From Clostridia bacterium (GTDB lineage Bacteria > Bacillota > Clostridia > Oscillospirales > CAG-272): DNA of 64,000 bases. Below are positions 8,301 through 16,259 of this stretch, piece after piece; position 1 is the stretch's first letter, and each line of letters opens with the position of its first letter. The DNA is taken from contig JAFVXI010000020.1 in assembly GCA_017501245.1 (NCBI GenBank), positions 1-64,000 on the forward strand, written 5' to 3'. Position numbers and translations under genes: made by a program. A model generated the notes under the pieces. It worked only from the letters and a program-made list of their open reading frames with translations, did not search any database and had not been told where the DNA came from.

Positions 8301-9727
8301 TTTGAAACCGACTCAAACGAAACGTCGCTAAGGTCATAGGTAGCCTTGGTTATGGTATAAACGAAGGAAATCGGCTCGATACTGTCGTAACTCGAGTCGC
8401 TTGAGGTGAAGGCGGCAACAACTGTGTATTCGCCGACGTTCAGAAGCTCCTCAAGGCTGCATCCGGAGGCATCGGTATAGGTATACTCGATCTTGATCTC
8501 GGGAGGGATAACTCCTATAAGAGCAGGCTTTACCGCAACTCCATCATAAACCTTGGTAAGAGATGCGGGATATACGTTGCTTATATCGAACTCCACACTC
8601 GTCACCGTGTAGGTGAAGGAGATAGGAGTGATCGTATTGTAGTTGTCTTCATCACAGATAAAGCTTACGGTGACCTTGTATGCTCCGGGTGCAACTATCG
8701 CATCAACGGTGTTGCCAAGAGAGTCCTCGTAGACGTATACCGCCTCGACGCCCTTGGGAAGACTGCCAGAAAGCAGAGGGGTATGAGCCACGCCGGTATA
8801 TTCGGCAGACTGATCGGTGGCGGTTACGGAGGACATATCGACGGTCGCCTTGTTAATCGTGAGAGTCGCACTAAGCCTTTTATCAACAAGCTCTTCTTCA
8901 CCAATGAAGAACTTAGCGACGATCTCGTAAATTCCCGCAGCTGTCCGGTTGCCGCCCTCGTATCTCACCTCGACGCCCGAAGGAAGATTGCCCTCGATAA
9001 CGATAGTATGAGGATTTCCGTCGTAGGTAAGGGTGAGGTCCTTGAATTCGACGCCCTCAACCGTTGGGGCGACTATCGTGACAGTGGCAGAAACCGGGTC
9101 GATAGGATAGTAATTCGCATTATCAGAGCTGAAGGTAGCGTAGACGGTATAAACGCCTGCCGCAAGCATCCTATCTACTACGTCTCCGGCTGAATTCTTG
9201 ACCGTGAAGGAAACGGTGACACCGGCGGGAAGGTCGCCCGAAAGCTCGGGAACGACCTCAACTCCGTCGTACGTCTTAGTGAGGGAGAGAAGGTGAACTC
9301 CGCTCATATCGTAGGTCCCCTTCGTAACCGTCATAGACGCTGACATTCTGGCTGTGCTGATCTCCGCTCCGTTGTAGAAGAATAAAGCAGTAACCTCGTA
9401 TTCACCGACGTCGGTCTTTCCGTTTCCGATATACTCTACCGATACGCCCTCGGGGAGGATGCCGCTAATTTCAAGCGAGTGAGGTGCGCCGTCGTAGCAA
9501 AACATCTTGCTCTCGAAAGAAAGCTCAGAAAGATCGGGCAGCCCGTCAGGCGTAGGGTCGACGTCGGATGCCTCGCCGCAAACGTCGCAGGTTCCATCGC
9601 TGTCCTCATCGGTATGCGGCGGACAGGTGGGATCCTCGTCCGGGAAGAAGAGCTCGCAGGATGAGAGCGCAAGGATAAGCGCACAGATCAACACAAGCGA
9701 CAGCGCATATAATATTCTCTTTTTCAT
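5303..9727 (-). CDS. Surface lipoprotein with MBG repeats, LRRs and NodB deacetylase domain
   Basis: This 1474-residue protein begins with a lipoprotein signal (hydrophobic stretch, then LALSSC with the lipobox cysteine near residue 24). Seven repeats of about 80 residues follow (about 70-630), each opening with a YDG-type motif (YDGAPHSLEI, TYDGVEVVPEL, TYDGNPHTIVI, EYTGVAHTPLL, VYDGVAVKPAL, TYDGTAAEIS, YDGEEKSIYV). They resemble MBG Ig-like modules. Residues about 660-870 are BspA-type leucine-rich repeats, about 895-980 a cadherin-like beta-sandwich, and about 985-1474 a polysaccharide deacetylase domain. The latter has TFVVDDGY (near 1008), HSHTH (near 1103) and a late CIHAM. A 90-residue insert separates the first two motifs, and the usual RxPxG motif is not seen. 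It probably sits on the cell surface, binds glycan or host matrix and deacetylates a glycan. AGGAGG precedes the ATG, 10 bp after the upstream stop. Confidence 0.8.
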   Translation of the reverse strand: MKKRILYALSLVLICALILALSSCELFFPDEDPTCPPHTDEDSDGTCDVCGEASDVDPTPDGLPDLSELSFESKMFCYDGAPHSLEISGILPEGVSVEYIGNGKTDVGEYEVTALFFYNGAEISTARMSASMTVTKGTYDMSGVHLLSLTKTYDGVEVVPELSGDLPAGVTVSFTVKNSAGDVVDRMLAAGVYTVYATFSSDNANYYPIDPVSATVTIVAPTVEGVEFKDLTLTYDGNPHTIVIEGNLPSGVEVRYEGGNRTAAGIYEIVAKFFIGEEELVDKRLSATLTINKATVDMSSVTATDQSAEYTGVAHTPLLSGSLPKGVEAVYVYEDSLGNTVDAIVAPGAYKVTVSFICDEDNYNTITPISFTYTVTSVEFDISNVYPASLTKVYDGVAVKPALIGVIPPEIKIEYTYTDASGCSLEELLNVGEYTVVAAFTSSDSSYDSIEPISFVYTITKATYDLSDVSFESVSKTYDGTAAEISIGRLPSGLSATFVYKKADGEAVDAMINAGSYTVTVSFTGDFDNYYPVEDRSLSVSIERATVGGISFADAVFDYDGEEKSIYVSGAPAWMQVDYSGNGISAPGKHTVTATFSENANYLPVPPMSAVIIINVDKSTSTGGIIFEEYKDGYAVSGIEGNESIVIIPETHNSKPVLSIKSFAFEGNSSLVYVYVPSSVVNIGNKAFADCESLLNVEFGDIKVIGQQAFKNTGIKEIALPESLESIGFGAFEGTKLEKITLPFVGGSRHTSSPFIGFIFGSSTYAGNATKVPETLKTVVFSNGCTFIPSRAFYGVSSLTEVVLGHTVTEIGNGAFQGCSGLRSVYIPASVKSIPANAMAENGPFFGTANDMMIVVESLSSVSGWGQHFASVAEGKTALLVYDKTYDDYVINKESYRVSDPSDATLSALFVDGSLLGGFDPSVLEYTLESSVNKPLPDISAITAVYNASLTVEPASVSNGNVARITVVSANGEKTLVYEVKFNMTGSFSASAEVVNKDGAKGTVTFVVDDGYKPTASFMKSMMEKYPKLAVSYAIKTEKFLATLSDKYTLRNGLAVSDVDNDGILEYLFDENGNYIYERNEEEIDFWRDILSVGRSEIVSHSHTHAFWGVNDEGGAQYTAFAERIYSTLVEGSAKKEVYASIQIVKDIFGDTSKGITYVNAGIAPKEGDVTVTEEVKVYLSAQTVRVLNDTKITVSDGKIYLSELTWVDLQSTVGTLPANTDIETTADLSSGFIPAGTAIMLPGDYVTVPTLDNNGNPNVVKGFKAYIEEIYAQAYEESIIYGGRTSGQKVYVASDFLNDTNRIYRKAYIIATSDNDPAMRDSWKNHIDKAMSVNGGWASFCIHAMTEDIAETGQGGHKITWEQAENLFSYAVEQGDDLWIATQTDAMLYYHEWSTSAVSSSYDADKQAISVSLTDKENDEIYNMALTVKVVIPGNWATATVNGEQLTIRTDESGTSFVYVDVMPETTVTVIGR

Positions 9728-9737
9728 AAAACGCCTC

Positions 9738-12700
9738 CTACTCTCCTACCGCAAGAAATATCGGCAAAGCGGTTCCGTTAGTTGCAACGACGTTGCAGTT
9801 CATTCTGCCGCCGATAACCGCGGGATCGCTTGCCTCGATGACGTAAACGACTCCGTTTGCGGTTATGGTCACGATGCCTGCCGTCTCGTCATATGTGAAT
9901 TTTGCATCTTCTTTGTTGTGATAAAGAACGCTTCCGTCCTCCATGACAAGAATGCTCTTATCGGCGCCGTATCTCACCATCTCCGGCTCAGCTACACCGT
10001 CGGCTGTAAGAGTAACGACTTTATCATTGTAAGCAGCCTTAGCATTGACCCAAAGCTTATCGGCGCCTGCGATCTCAAATCCGAGCATCTCTGAGCCCAT
10101 ATCGACGGTCAGCTCACGGTCGAAGGTGATCACTATCGCACCGTCCGCCTTTACTACCGACAGGATCTTAGGTGCGGAGCCGGTGCCGAGGCTATAAACG
10201 TTCTCGAGCACGCTGTCGGCAAGCGCAAGGCCTACGGGAGTTTTTCTCTCATAGTGTACCATCGATTCGCCGGGGTCGGTGTACTTAAGCTCGTTTGAGG
10301 AATAGGTGGAGCCTGCGTAAAGCGACATAACGACGTAGGTGTTTTCGTCCTTGTCGGCTAAATCGTACTGAAGGGCTCTGAAATAGAAGGGATTCCCTAC
10401 CCTTGGGGGGATCTGAATAATGAATACGGGAAGCTCCTCGTCGGCGAATACGTCACGGAAGGTGCTTCTTACACCCGTGAAGTGCTTGCGGTAGTTGCCA
10501 TCCGAATCGGCGGTGACGCTGCTTGCGTTGCCCTCGCCCTGATACCAGATCGCACCGCGGATCGAGAAGCCGTTGAAGAAGGGATAAAGCATCGCATTAT
10601 AGCATGCACAAGGCATCTTCTGATAAAGCTTATCCGACTTGATATAGGTTCCGTACTCCGAGACGTCGCCCTCCGTGGGATAAACGCCCGTGGCAAGATA
10701 GAAATCACGGTAGGCGTTATATTTCTCGGAAAGTTCGGGGTCTACCTCTGCGAGGCTTTCGGGAGACATCCACGCCTCGACGGTGGAGCCGTTAAAGTTT
10801 ACGTCTATGATACCGACGGTCACGTCCTCGCCAAGCTCGGTTGCAAGGCGGGTCGCCATAACGTACGCAACGGCGGATATACCGGTATATCTGTCATCCT
10901 TGGTGAGCGTAGACGAGGTGACCTTATACCAGCCACTGTTATTCGTTTCATTTCGCTCGATAAGGCTCTGGCCCTGATTGATCGAGAAAGCATAGATGTT
11001 GTCAAAGTTATCGGCGTTACTGCGATACTCGGCGAAGTCCTCCATCTTGTATACGCCGTATACGGAGTTGCTCTGACCCGACATCATCCATATCTCGCCG
11101 ATATTAACGTTTTCGATCTTTGTTTCGGGCAATCTAACGCCAAGCTCGTTTATGATGATGGTAACGCCCTTCTGATATTCCATAGGCGGAAGAGTAACAC
11201 TCCAGCTGCAGTCACCCTTGACGGTGGTTTTTGCAACGTTATCGCCTATTTTAACTTCGATCTCGGCTCCTATGGTAGAGCAGGTTCCGTAGATATTTAT
11301 CTCCTTATTTCCCTGGAGAACCATACCGTCGGCAAAGATCGGGCTGAGCTTTACGGTAGTTACCTCGGGGCGCTCGCCAACGAGAGTATCCTCGCTCCAG
11401 TTGAGCGTGGCAACGTAAGGGTAGGCTAAATCGTAGGCATAAGCAAGCTTAACGCCCTCGGCAAATTCCACCTTAACGTCGGAATCGCCATCCTTTGCCC
11501 ACTTTACGTTGGTAAATCTCACAAAATCGCAAAGAGTTGCGATAAGTGAGCCGTTTTCAGAGCCTGTGCCGACGTCGTTTGAGAATACGTACTCACCCGA
11601 GTTTATTCTCGATCTCTTAAGAGTGATGTTGGCGCTTGCAGAATACTCACCTGCGGAGATATTATTCGACGTTAGGGTTCTTTCAGCCGTATTATCGGAC
11701 TGAGTCAGAAGCGTGTCGGCGTTGATGTCCGAAGAGTCAACGTAAACCTCGGTGACTGCACTGAAGCCGTCTGCGAAATCCGAGTTGCCGTCTGTAAGGT
11801 TGGTGAGCGACTGAACCTCTGCAAGGATGGCGGGATTTGCGCCGAGAGTAGTAATGCTTGAGCCCTGGATGCTGATGAATACGTTGTTTTTATTTTCTAA
11901 AGCCGCTTCGTCGCCTGCCTCCCATTCGTTTGCATAATAATTGACGTGGATCAGCGAGGAATCGCCGTCTGCGGTAGTGTTGTAAACGCCGACGAAATTG
12001 TTCATCGAGCCACGACGCGCGGAGCTCGTACGGAGATTGCTGAAGGAGATAGGACTTTCACCGTTTATCGCTATCTCACAGCCGTCAAACACTGCGTACG
12101 CGGATTTGCCCGAAAAGGACTTTATCGACGTTACGGTGTTGTTAGCGTTTATTGTCGAATCGATAAAGAACAGAATGCCCGCTCGCTGGTCGCAAAGGGA
12201 GGAATTGACCGTGATGTCAACGTCTACGACGTAGTAATTGGCGGCTTTATCCATATAAAGAGGATTGCTGGTTCCGTTTACAAGGCTACCGTCTCTGATG
12301 ACCACTCTGGCCTCCGCGGCGGAGGTCTGGAAAGGAACCTTGCCGCCCGAGATGGTGAGCTTATTGCCGTTCAGATCGTAGGTGACGTGTGAAGCACCGT
12401 GCTTAAGCGAAGCGCTATAGCTTATAGTCGTATCCTTAAGGAAGGTAAACTTCAAGGTCTTTCCGCCGGTGATGCCCGAGGGGAAGGCTGCTTTAACAAA
12501 GGCGTCGAGACTGTCCACAGAGAGCTTGCCGTCGGCGTAGGTCTGAGCGCCCTTTCCGTAGACGGTCACGCCGTTAGACTCATATCCGTAAAGCTCGCCG
12601 TCAGCGTCTCTGACTATAAAGTCAAGCTCGTTATAGTCGGCGAGAGCAAGAGGATCGACCATCGAACAGCCGTTAAGCTCAAAGCTGACGGCAGGAACTA

Positions 12701-13778
12701 CGGAATCGCCTACAAGCTTTCCAGGAACGACGATCTTGCGTGCAATATCTCTGTAAAGCGTCACGGTGTCGCCCTCGGTAAGATTTCCGTCGAGATCCGA
12801 GATCTTAGTGACAAGCTCCTCGGTAGTATCCGAATGAGTCACCTTAGCTACGGCGCTCTCGGGTAGGTCTTCAAGGCAATAGCCGAGATCTGCAAAGGAG
12901 GAAAGCGGATAAAGTACGCTTCCGAGATTGGCCTTTTCCTCTGCCAGCTCACCGGTATAACCCTTCGGGAAGGACTTGACCGTAGCGTTTGCAAGCGAAA
13001 AGGTCTCGTTGTCAAGATCGGGAGCAACGCCTGAAGTGCCAAGGCTTATACGAACCGACTCAAGATAGGTAGCATTGTCCGTCATGCATACTCTGGATGA
13101 AATAAAACGGCCGTCGTAGTAGAGATGCATGGTTCTCGCAGTGTCGGCGGTTGTGTCAACTACCATCGTGATATGCGCCCATTCGTCATCGCTCTGCACT
13201 TCAATCGGAAGCTTGGTCGACTCGTCCGAGGTCGCTACGAAGTAAGCATCCTCGCCAGAATCACCGTAAAGAACGTAGTGCCCCGACTGTGCGCTCGATC
13301 TCTTTGCTTTATAGCTTCCGTCAGCCTGCTGCTCCGGCTTTCCGTAATAGAACAGCGTCTGGAAATAGAGCTGATCAAAGCGGTTTGTATCAGTGGATAT
13401 ATCAAAGTCTATTACAAGATAATCCGTGTCGTCGGTTCCCGGGGAGGTATCGCCGTTTCGCCAGCCGTCCTTGATGTAATGCGCTCCGGGTATAAACTGA
13501 ACGAAGGGCTCCTTAGTATAACCCCCGGCATCGACCGCCCAGCCCTCCGTATAGCCGATAGAGTAATACTCTACACCGTTCAGAGAAGTCTTTTTCGTCA
13601 GACTCATATCGGCGGGAAGATTGTTTAAAGTCGGAGCCTTTGTCTTCTGATCGTAAAGCGTCTTCACACCTATGGCGGAATCATTCTCACCGCTGACGAA
13701 TACCATAACCATCAGTGCGGTTGAAATAGCCAGTGCGATCAGCAAGACGATAGCTGAAATTTTGGCAGATCTATTCAT
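9738..13778 (-). CDS. Large exported sialate O-acetylesterase-like protein
   Basis: This 1346-residue protein has an N-terminal membrane segment (about residues 8-28) that may be a signal peptide or anchor. Residues about 40-270 look like a LamG/concanavalin-type sandwich, about 290-770 like a right-handed beta-helix region with many short Asn-rich repeats, and about 800-1240 like a sialate O-acetylesterase (SASA, PF03629) domain. The last has MMSGQSNSVYG (nucleophile Ser near 900) and GAIWYQGEGN (near 1078). A short beta-sandwich precedes the catalytic part. Esterases of this kind remove 9-O-acetyl groups from sialic acid or acetyl groups from plant glycans. It is the first gene of an operon with the deacetylase lipoprotein, so the pair may strip acyl groups from one extracellular glycan. 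GGAGG lies 5 bases before the ATG. Confidence 0.8.
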   Translation of the reverse strand: MNRSAKISAIVLLIALAISTALMVMVFVSGENDSAIGVKTLYDQKTKAPTLNNLPADMSLTKKTSLNGVEYYSIGYTEGWAVDAGGYTKEPFVQFIPGAHYIKDGWRNGDTSPGTDDTDYLVIDFDISTDTNRFDQLYFQTLFYYGKPEQQADGSYKAKRSSAQSGHYVLYGDSGEDAYFVATSDESTKLPIEVQSDDEWAHITMVVDTTADTARTMHLYYDGRFISSRVCMTDNATYLESVRISLGTSGVAPDLDNETFSLANATVKSFPKGYTGELAEEKANLGSVLYPLSSFADLGYCLEDLPESAVAKVTHSDTTEELVTKISDLDGNLTEGDTVTLYRDIARKIVVPGKLVGDSVVPAVSFELNGCSMVDPLALADYNELDFIVRDADGELYGYESNGVTVYGKGAQTYADGKLSVDSLDAFVKAAFPSGITGGKTLKFTFLKDTTISYSASLKHGASHVTYDLNGNKLTISGGKVPFQTSAAEARVVIRDGSLVNGTSNPLYMDKAANYYVVDVDITVNSSLCDQRAGILFFIDSTINANNTVTSIKSFSGKSAYAVFDGCEIAINGESPISFSNLRTSSARRGSMNNFVGVYNTTADGDSSLIHVNYYANEWEAGDEAALENKNNVFISIQGSSITTLGANPAILAEVQSLTNLTDGNSDFADGFSAVTEVYVDSSDINADTLLTQSDNTAERTLTSNNISAGEYSASANITLKRSRINSGEYVFSNDVGTGSENGSLIATLCDFVRFTNVKWAKDGDSDVKVEFAEGVKLAYAYDLAYPYVATLNWSEDTLVGERPEVTTVKLSPIFADGMVLQGNKEINIYGTCSTIGAEIEVKIGDNVAKTTVKGDCSWSVTLPPMEYQKGVTIIINELGVRLPETKIENVNIGEIWMMSGQSNSVYGVYKMEDFAEYRSNADNFDNIYAFSINQGQSLIERNETNNSGWYKVTSSTLTKDDRYTGISAVAYVMATRLATELGEDVTVGIIDVNFNGSTVEAWMSPESLAEVDPELSEKYNAYRDFYLATGVYPTEGDVSEYGTYIKSDKLYQKMPCACYNAMLYPFFNGFSIRGAIWYQGEGNASSVTADSDGNYRKHFTGVRSTFRDVFADEELPVFIIQIPPRVGNPFYFRALQYDLADKDENTYVVMSLYAGSTYSSNELKYTDPGESMVHYERKTPVGLALADSVLENVYSLGTGSAPKILSVVKADGAIVITFDRELTVDMGSEMLGFEIAGADKLWVNAKAAYNDKVVTLTADGVAEPEMVRYGADKSILVMEDGSVLYHNKEDAKFTYDETAGIVTITANGVVYVIEASDPAVIGGRMNCNVVATNGTALPIFLAVGE

Positions 13779-13814
13779 ATTTCCTCCGTTTTCACTTTAT
13801 TTGTTTATATAAAT

Positions 13815-13843
13815 ATTATAAAATATCCAACTTAACAGCGCAA
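13815..13843 (-). promoter_or_regulatory. Promoter of the large exported-protein operon
   Basis: Minus strand TTGCGC (13843-13838), 17 bp, TATAAT (13820-13815). It lies 37 bp upstream of the start at 13778. The rest of the gap 13844-14008 is AT-rich and I see nothing further in it. Confidence 0.65.
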
Positions 13844-14009
13844 TAAGCAATTTCAAACAAACTTCCGCTCACCGATTATGCATATTGACTAATACAGAGA
13901 GCATTTGCTAAGATACTCGTGTTTACATAATGACTATAACCCACGCACACTTTAATTATAAAAAATTGATGAAATGTAGCAGAATGATTATTTGCTCCAT
14001 GATTTCATA

Positions 14010-14044
14010 AACCAAAAAGGCTACCCCGTAAGAGATAGCCTTTT
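14010..14044 (-). terminator. Terminator of manA-ROK gene
   Basis: AAAAGGCTA (14015-14023) pairs with TAGCCTTTT (14036-14044). Read on the minus strand, the stem ends in a T-run. It lies about 70 bp after the stop of the gene at 14116. Confidence 0.75.
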
Positions 14045-14115
14045 GAAAACAATATGAAATTATAAACCGATTCAAGATACATATCGTCCTTGAAAATCTG
14101 ACAAATCTATACACC

Positions 14116-15969
14116 TCACATCAGAAGCGCGGCTGCTCCGAGAAGCCCTGCAGTGTTTCCAAGGCTGGCAACCATTACGGGGACCTCGGGTCCCTTGTCG
14201 CCGCCGAAAAGCTCGGCGTTGAACTGCTCTGCCAGAGGCTTCGTAAGTCTTTCGCCCTCTGCACAGATTCCACCTCCGAGAAGAATGACCTCGGGGCGGA
14301 AAACGTTTGCGTAGTTTACAAGAGCGGTAGCAAGCGCACCTATGTAGTTATTGACGACGTCGGTCGCATAAGCGTCGATGTTCAGATAATCAAACGCCGT
14401 TTTTCCCGTTACGGCGTCTACCGAGCCTATCTCCCACATTTTACTGTCGGGATGCGCAAGCATAGCTCGCTTGGTGTCGCGGATGAGGGCGGTCGCGGAG
14501 CAATAAGCCTCGGTGCAACCCCTTCTGCCGCAGGTGCAAAGGTCACCGCCACGACAGATAACCGTATGGCCAAGCTCGGCTCCCGCTCCCTTGTTTCCTT
14601 CCATAAGCACGCCATCGATAACAACTCCGCCACCGACGCCCGTTCCGAGCGTGATCATAACGGCGCTGTCATAATCCTTTGCCGCTCCGAACTTGACCTC
14701 GCCGAGAGCTGCTACGTTTGCGTCGTTTGCAACACGGACGGGGATGTCTCCCATAATGCTTGAGAGTGCTTTGGCGATATTGAAGTTTTCCCAGCCGATG
14801 TTGTTGGAATAAAGAATGTTGCCCGTTTTGCTGTCTATCATACCGGGACAGCCTATGCCGAGGCCCACTACGTCCGATATGGTCAGACCCGTGCGATCAA
14901 GGAGCGAATGCGCTAAGGATGCGATGTTTTGCGCAACGCCGTCGGCTCCCTTTTCGGATTCGGTGGGCACCTTGTCGGAAAGAATAATTACTCCATTATC
15001 GTCGACGATGCCGCCCTTTATGAATGTGCCGCCAAGATCTATACCGATATAGTATTTTCGAACAGTCGTCATAATAGCCTCAAAATCTCCACTTAAGTTA
15101 ACATTTCCGTAATTTGCAGGAACAAAAACGCTATCACCCTTACAAATTCCTACGTCGCCAATAAAACCGGAGCCCTCAAGACAGGTGAAGCATCTAAAGC
15201 TCCTTTTATCGTTTTTAAAGAGCCTTTCACCACTTACTCTCACGTGAGTAGCGGTAAAGAATCTACTTATTCCCTTCACTGTGCCCTCGGGGGTTTGTGC
15301 ATCAAGCGATCGGGGAGCTACGTACTTTCTGACGGTTACGTCAAGAGCCTTGGGAACGTGCAGCTCACGCTCCTTGCCGTCAGCCCCAACCCTGCCGTAA
15401 TCATATACGCGGTAGGTGATATTACTGTTCTGCTGTATCTCGCAGATAAGGCAGCCCTCGCATATAGCGTGAATGGTGCCCGCCGGGATAAAATAGCTCT
15501 CTCCACGCTTGACGGGAATGAATCGCAGATGCTCTGTGAGCATCTTATTCTTTATAGCCGCTTCAAGCTCTTCCCTACTGATATCTTCGTTAAAGCCGAG
15601 GTAAATGCCAGCACCCTCGTCGGCATCGGCGATATACCACATTTCGGTTTTTCCAAGACTGTTTTCGTGTGCTAATGCATACTCGTCTGCAGGGTGGACC
15701 TGGACGGAGAGCTTAGCGTTTGCATCAATGAGCTTTACAAGCACGGGGAAAAAGGGGAAGCCCTTGCAGTTCTCACCAAAATCCTCGGGCGAGCAGGCCG
15801 CCGAAAGGGGCGTTCCGTCCTCGAGAGTAGACTCTCCGTCTTTATGCAGGGAAAGCTCCCAGGTCTCAGCCAAGGGATCGGCATCCGTCTTCTTTCCATA
15901 GTATTTTTTAAGCTTATTTCCGCCCCAGATGATGCTCTTGTAAGCGGGGATGAGTTTTTCGATTTTCAT
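14116..15969 (-). CDS. Fused mannose-6-phosphate isomerase and ROK sugar kinase
   Basis: Residues 1 to about 302 are a class I mannose-6-phosphate isomerase (ManA). Zinc-ligand motifs SVQVHPADEYA, GKTEMWY and PAGTIHAI are all present. Residues about 305-617 are a ROK kinase of the glucokinase type, with the ATP motif YIGIDLGGTFIKGG, VANDANVAALGE (catalytic Asp), ELGHTVI and the zinc motif CTCGRRGCTEAY. The two reading frames join in DFEAIMTTVRK with no stop between. A Met at the junction has only a weak ribosome binding site, so I read it as a true fusion. The product could phosphorylate a hexose and interconvert mannose-6-phosphate with fructose-6-phosphate in one polypeptide. malQ, which releases glucose from maltodextrin, diverges from it. 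It is transcribed alone. Confidence 0.85.
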   Translation of the reverse strand: MKIEKLIPAYKSIIWGGNKLKKYYGKKTDADPLAETWELSLHKDGESTLEDGTPLSAACSPEDFGENCKGFPFFPVLVKLIDANAKLSVQVHPADEYALAHENSLGKTEMWYIADADEGAGIYLGFNEDISREELEAAIKNKMLTEHLRFIPVKRGESYFIPAGTIHAICEGCLICEIQQNSNITYRVYDYGRVGADGKERELHVPKALDVTVRKYVAPRSLDAQTPEGTVKGISRFFTATHVRVSGERLFKNDKRSFRCFTCLEGSGFIGDVGICKGDSVFVPANYGNVNLSGDFEAIMTTVRKYYIGIDLGGTFIKGGIVDDNGVIILSDKVPTESEKGADGVAQNIASLAHSLLDRTGLTISDVVGLGIGCPGMIDSKTGNILYSNNIGWENFNIAKALSSIMGDIPVRVANDANVAALGEVKFGAAKDYDSAVMITLGTGVGGGVVIDGVLMEGNKGAGAELGHTVICRGGDLCTCGRRGCTEAYCSATALIRDTKRAMLAHPDSKMWEIGSVDAVTGKTAFDYLNIDAYATDVVNNYIGALATALVNYANVFRPEVILLGGGICAEGERLTKPLAEQFNAELFGGDKGPEVPVMVASLGNTAGLLGAAALLM

Positions 15970-16032
15970 ATAAGTTCCTTTTATTAAACGCCGGGTTGGT
16001 GATGGGTAATAGGTTTTATCACAGCTTTTTTA

Positions 16033-16061
16033 ATTATACACGCTAATACATTTTAAGTCAA
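16033..16061 (-). promoter_or_regulatory. Promoter of manA-ROK gene
   Basis: Minus strand TTGACT (16061-16056), 17 bp, TATAAT (16038-16033), about 65 bp upstream of the start. Confidence 0.75.
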
Positions 16062-16172
16062 GCATAAATGACACTATATCAATTAAACAGCGCTTTATAA
16101 TTTGACGCTTACGCTTACTCCGAGGCAAATGGATAATTCTCTATGGCATAGTCACCGTCATACGAATTCTCC

Positions 16173-16201
16173 TTGACAGTAGGTTTCGTTTGTGTTAAAA
16201 T
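16173..16201 (+). promoter_or_regulatory. Promoter of malQ
   Basis: TTGACA (16173-16178), 17 bp, TAAAAT (16196-16201), 58 bp upstream of malQ. It is divergent from the manA-ROK promoter. Confidence 0.75.
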
Positions 16202-16259
16202 TCTATTTAAGAATTTGATATTTCGCAAATAAAACCATTCTGCAAAGGGGGAGACAAAA

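Noticed and set aside
10482..11429. Plus-strand open frame of 315 codons inside the sialate esterase gene
   Set aside because: The minus-strand gene has SASA motifs here. The plus frame lacks a start signal and any recognisable motif.
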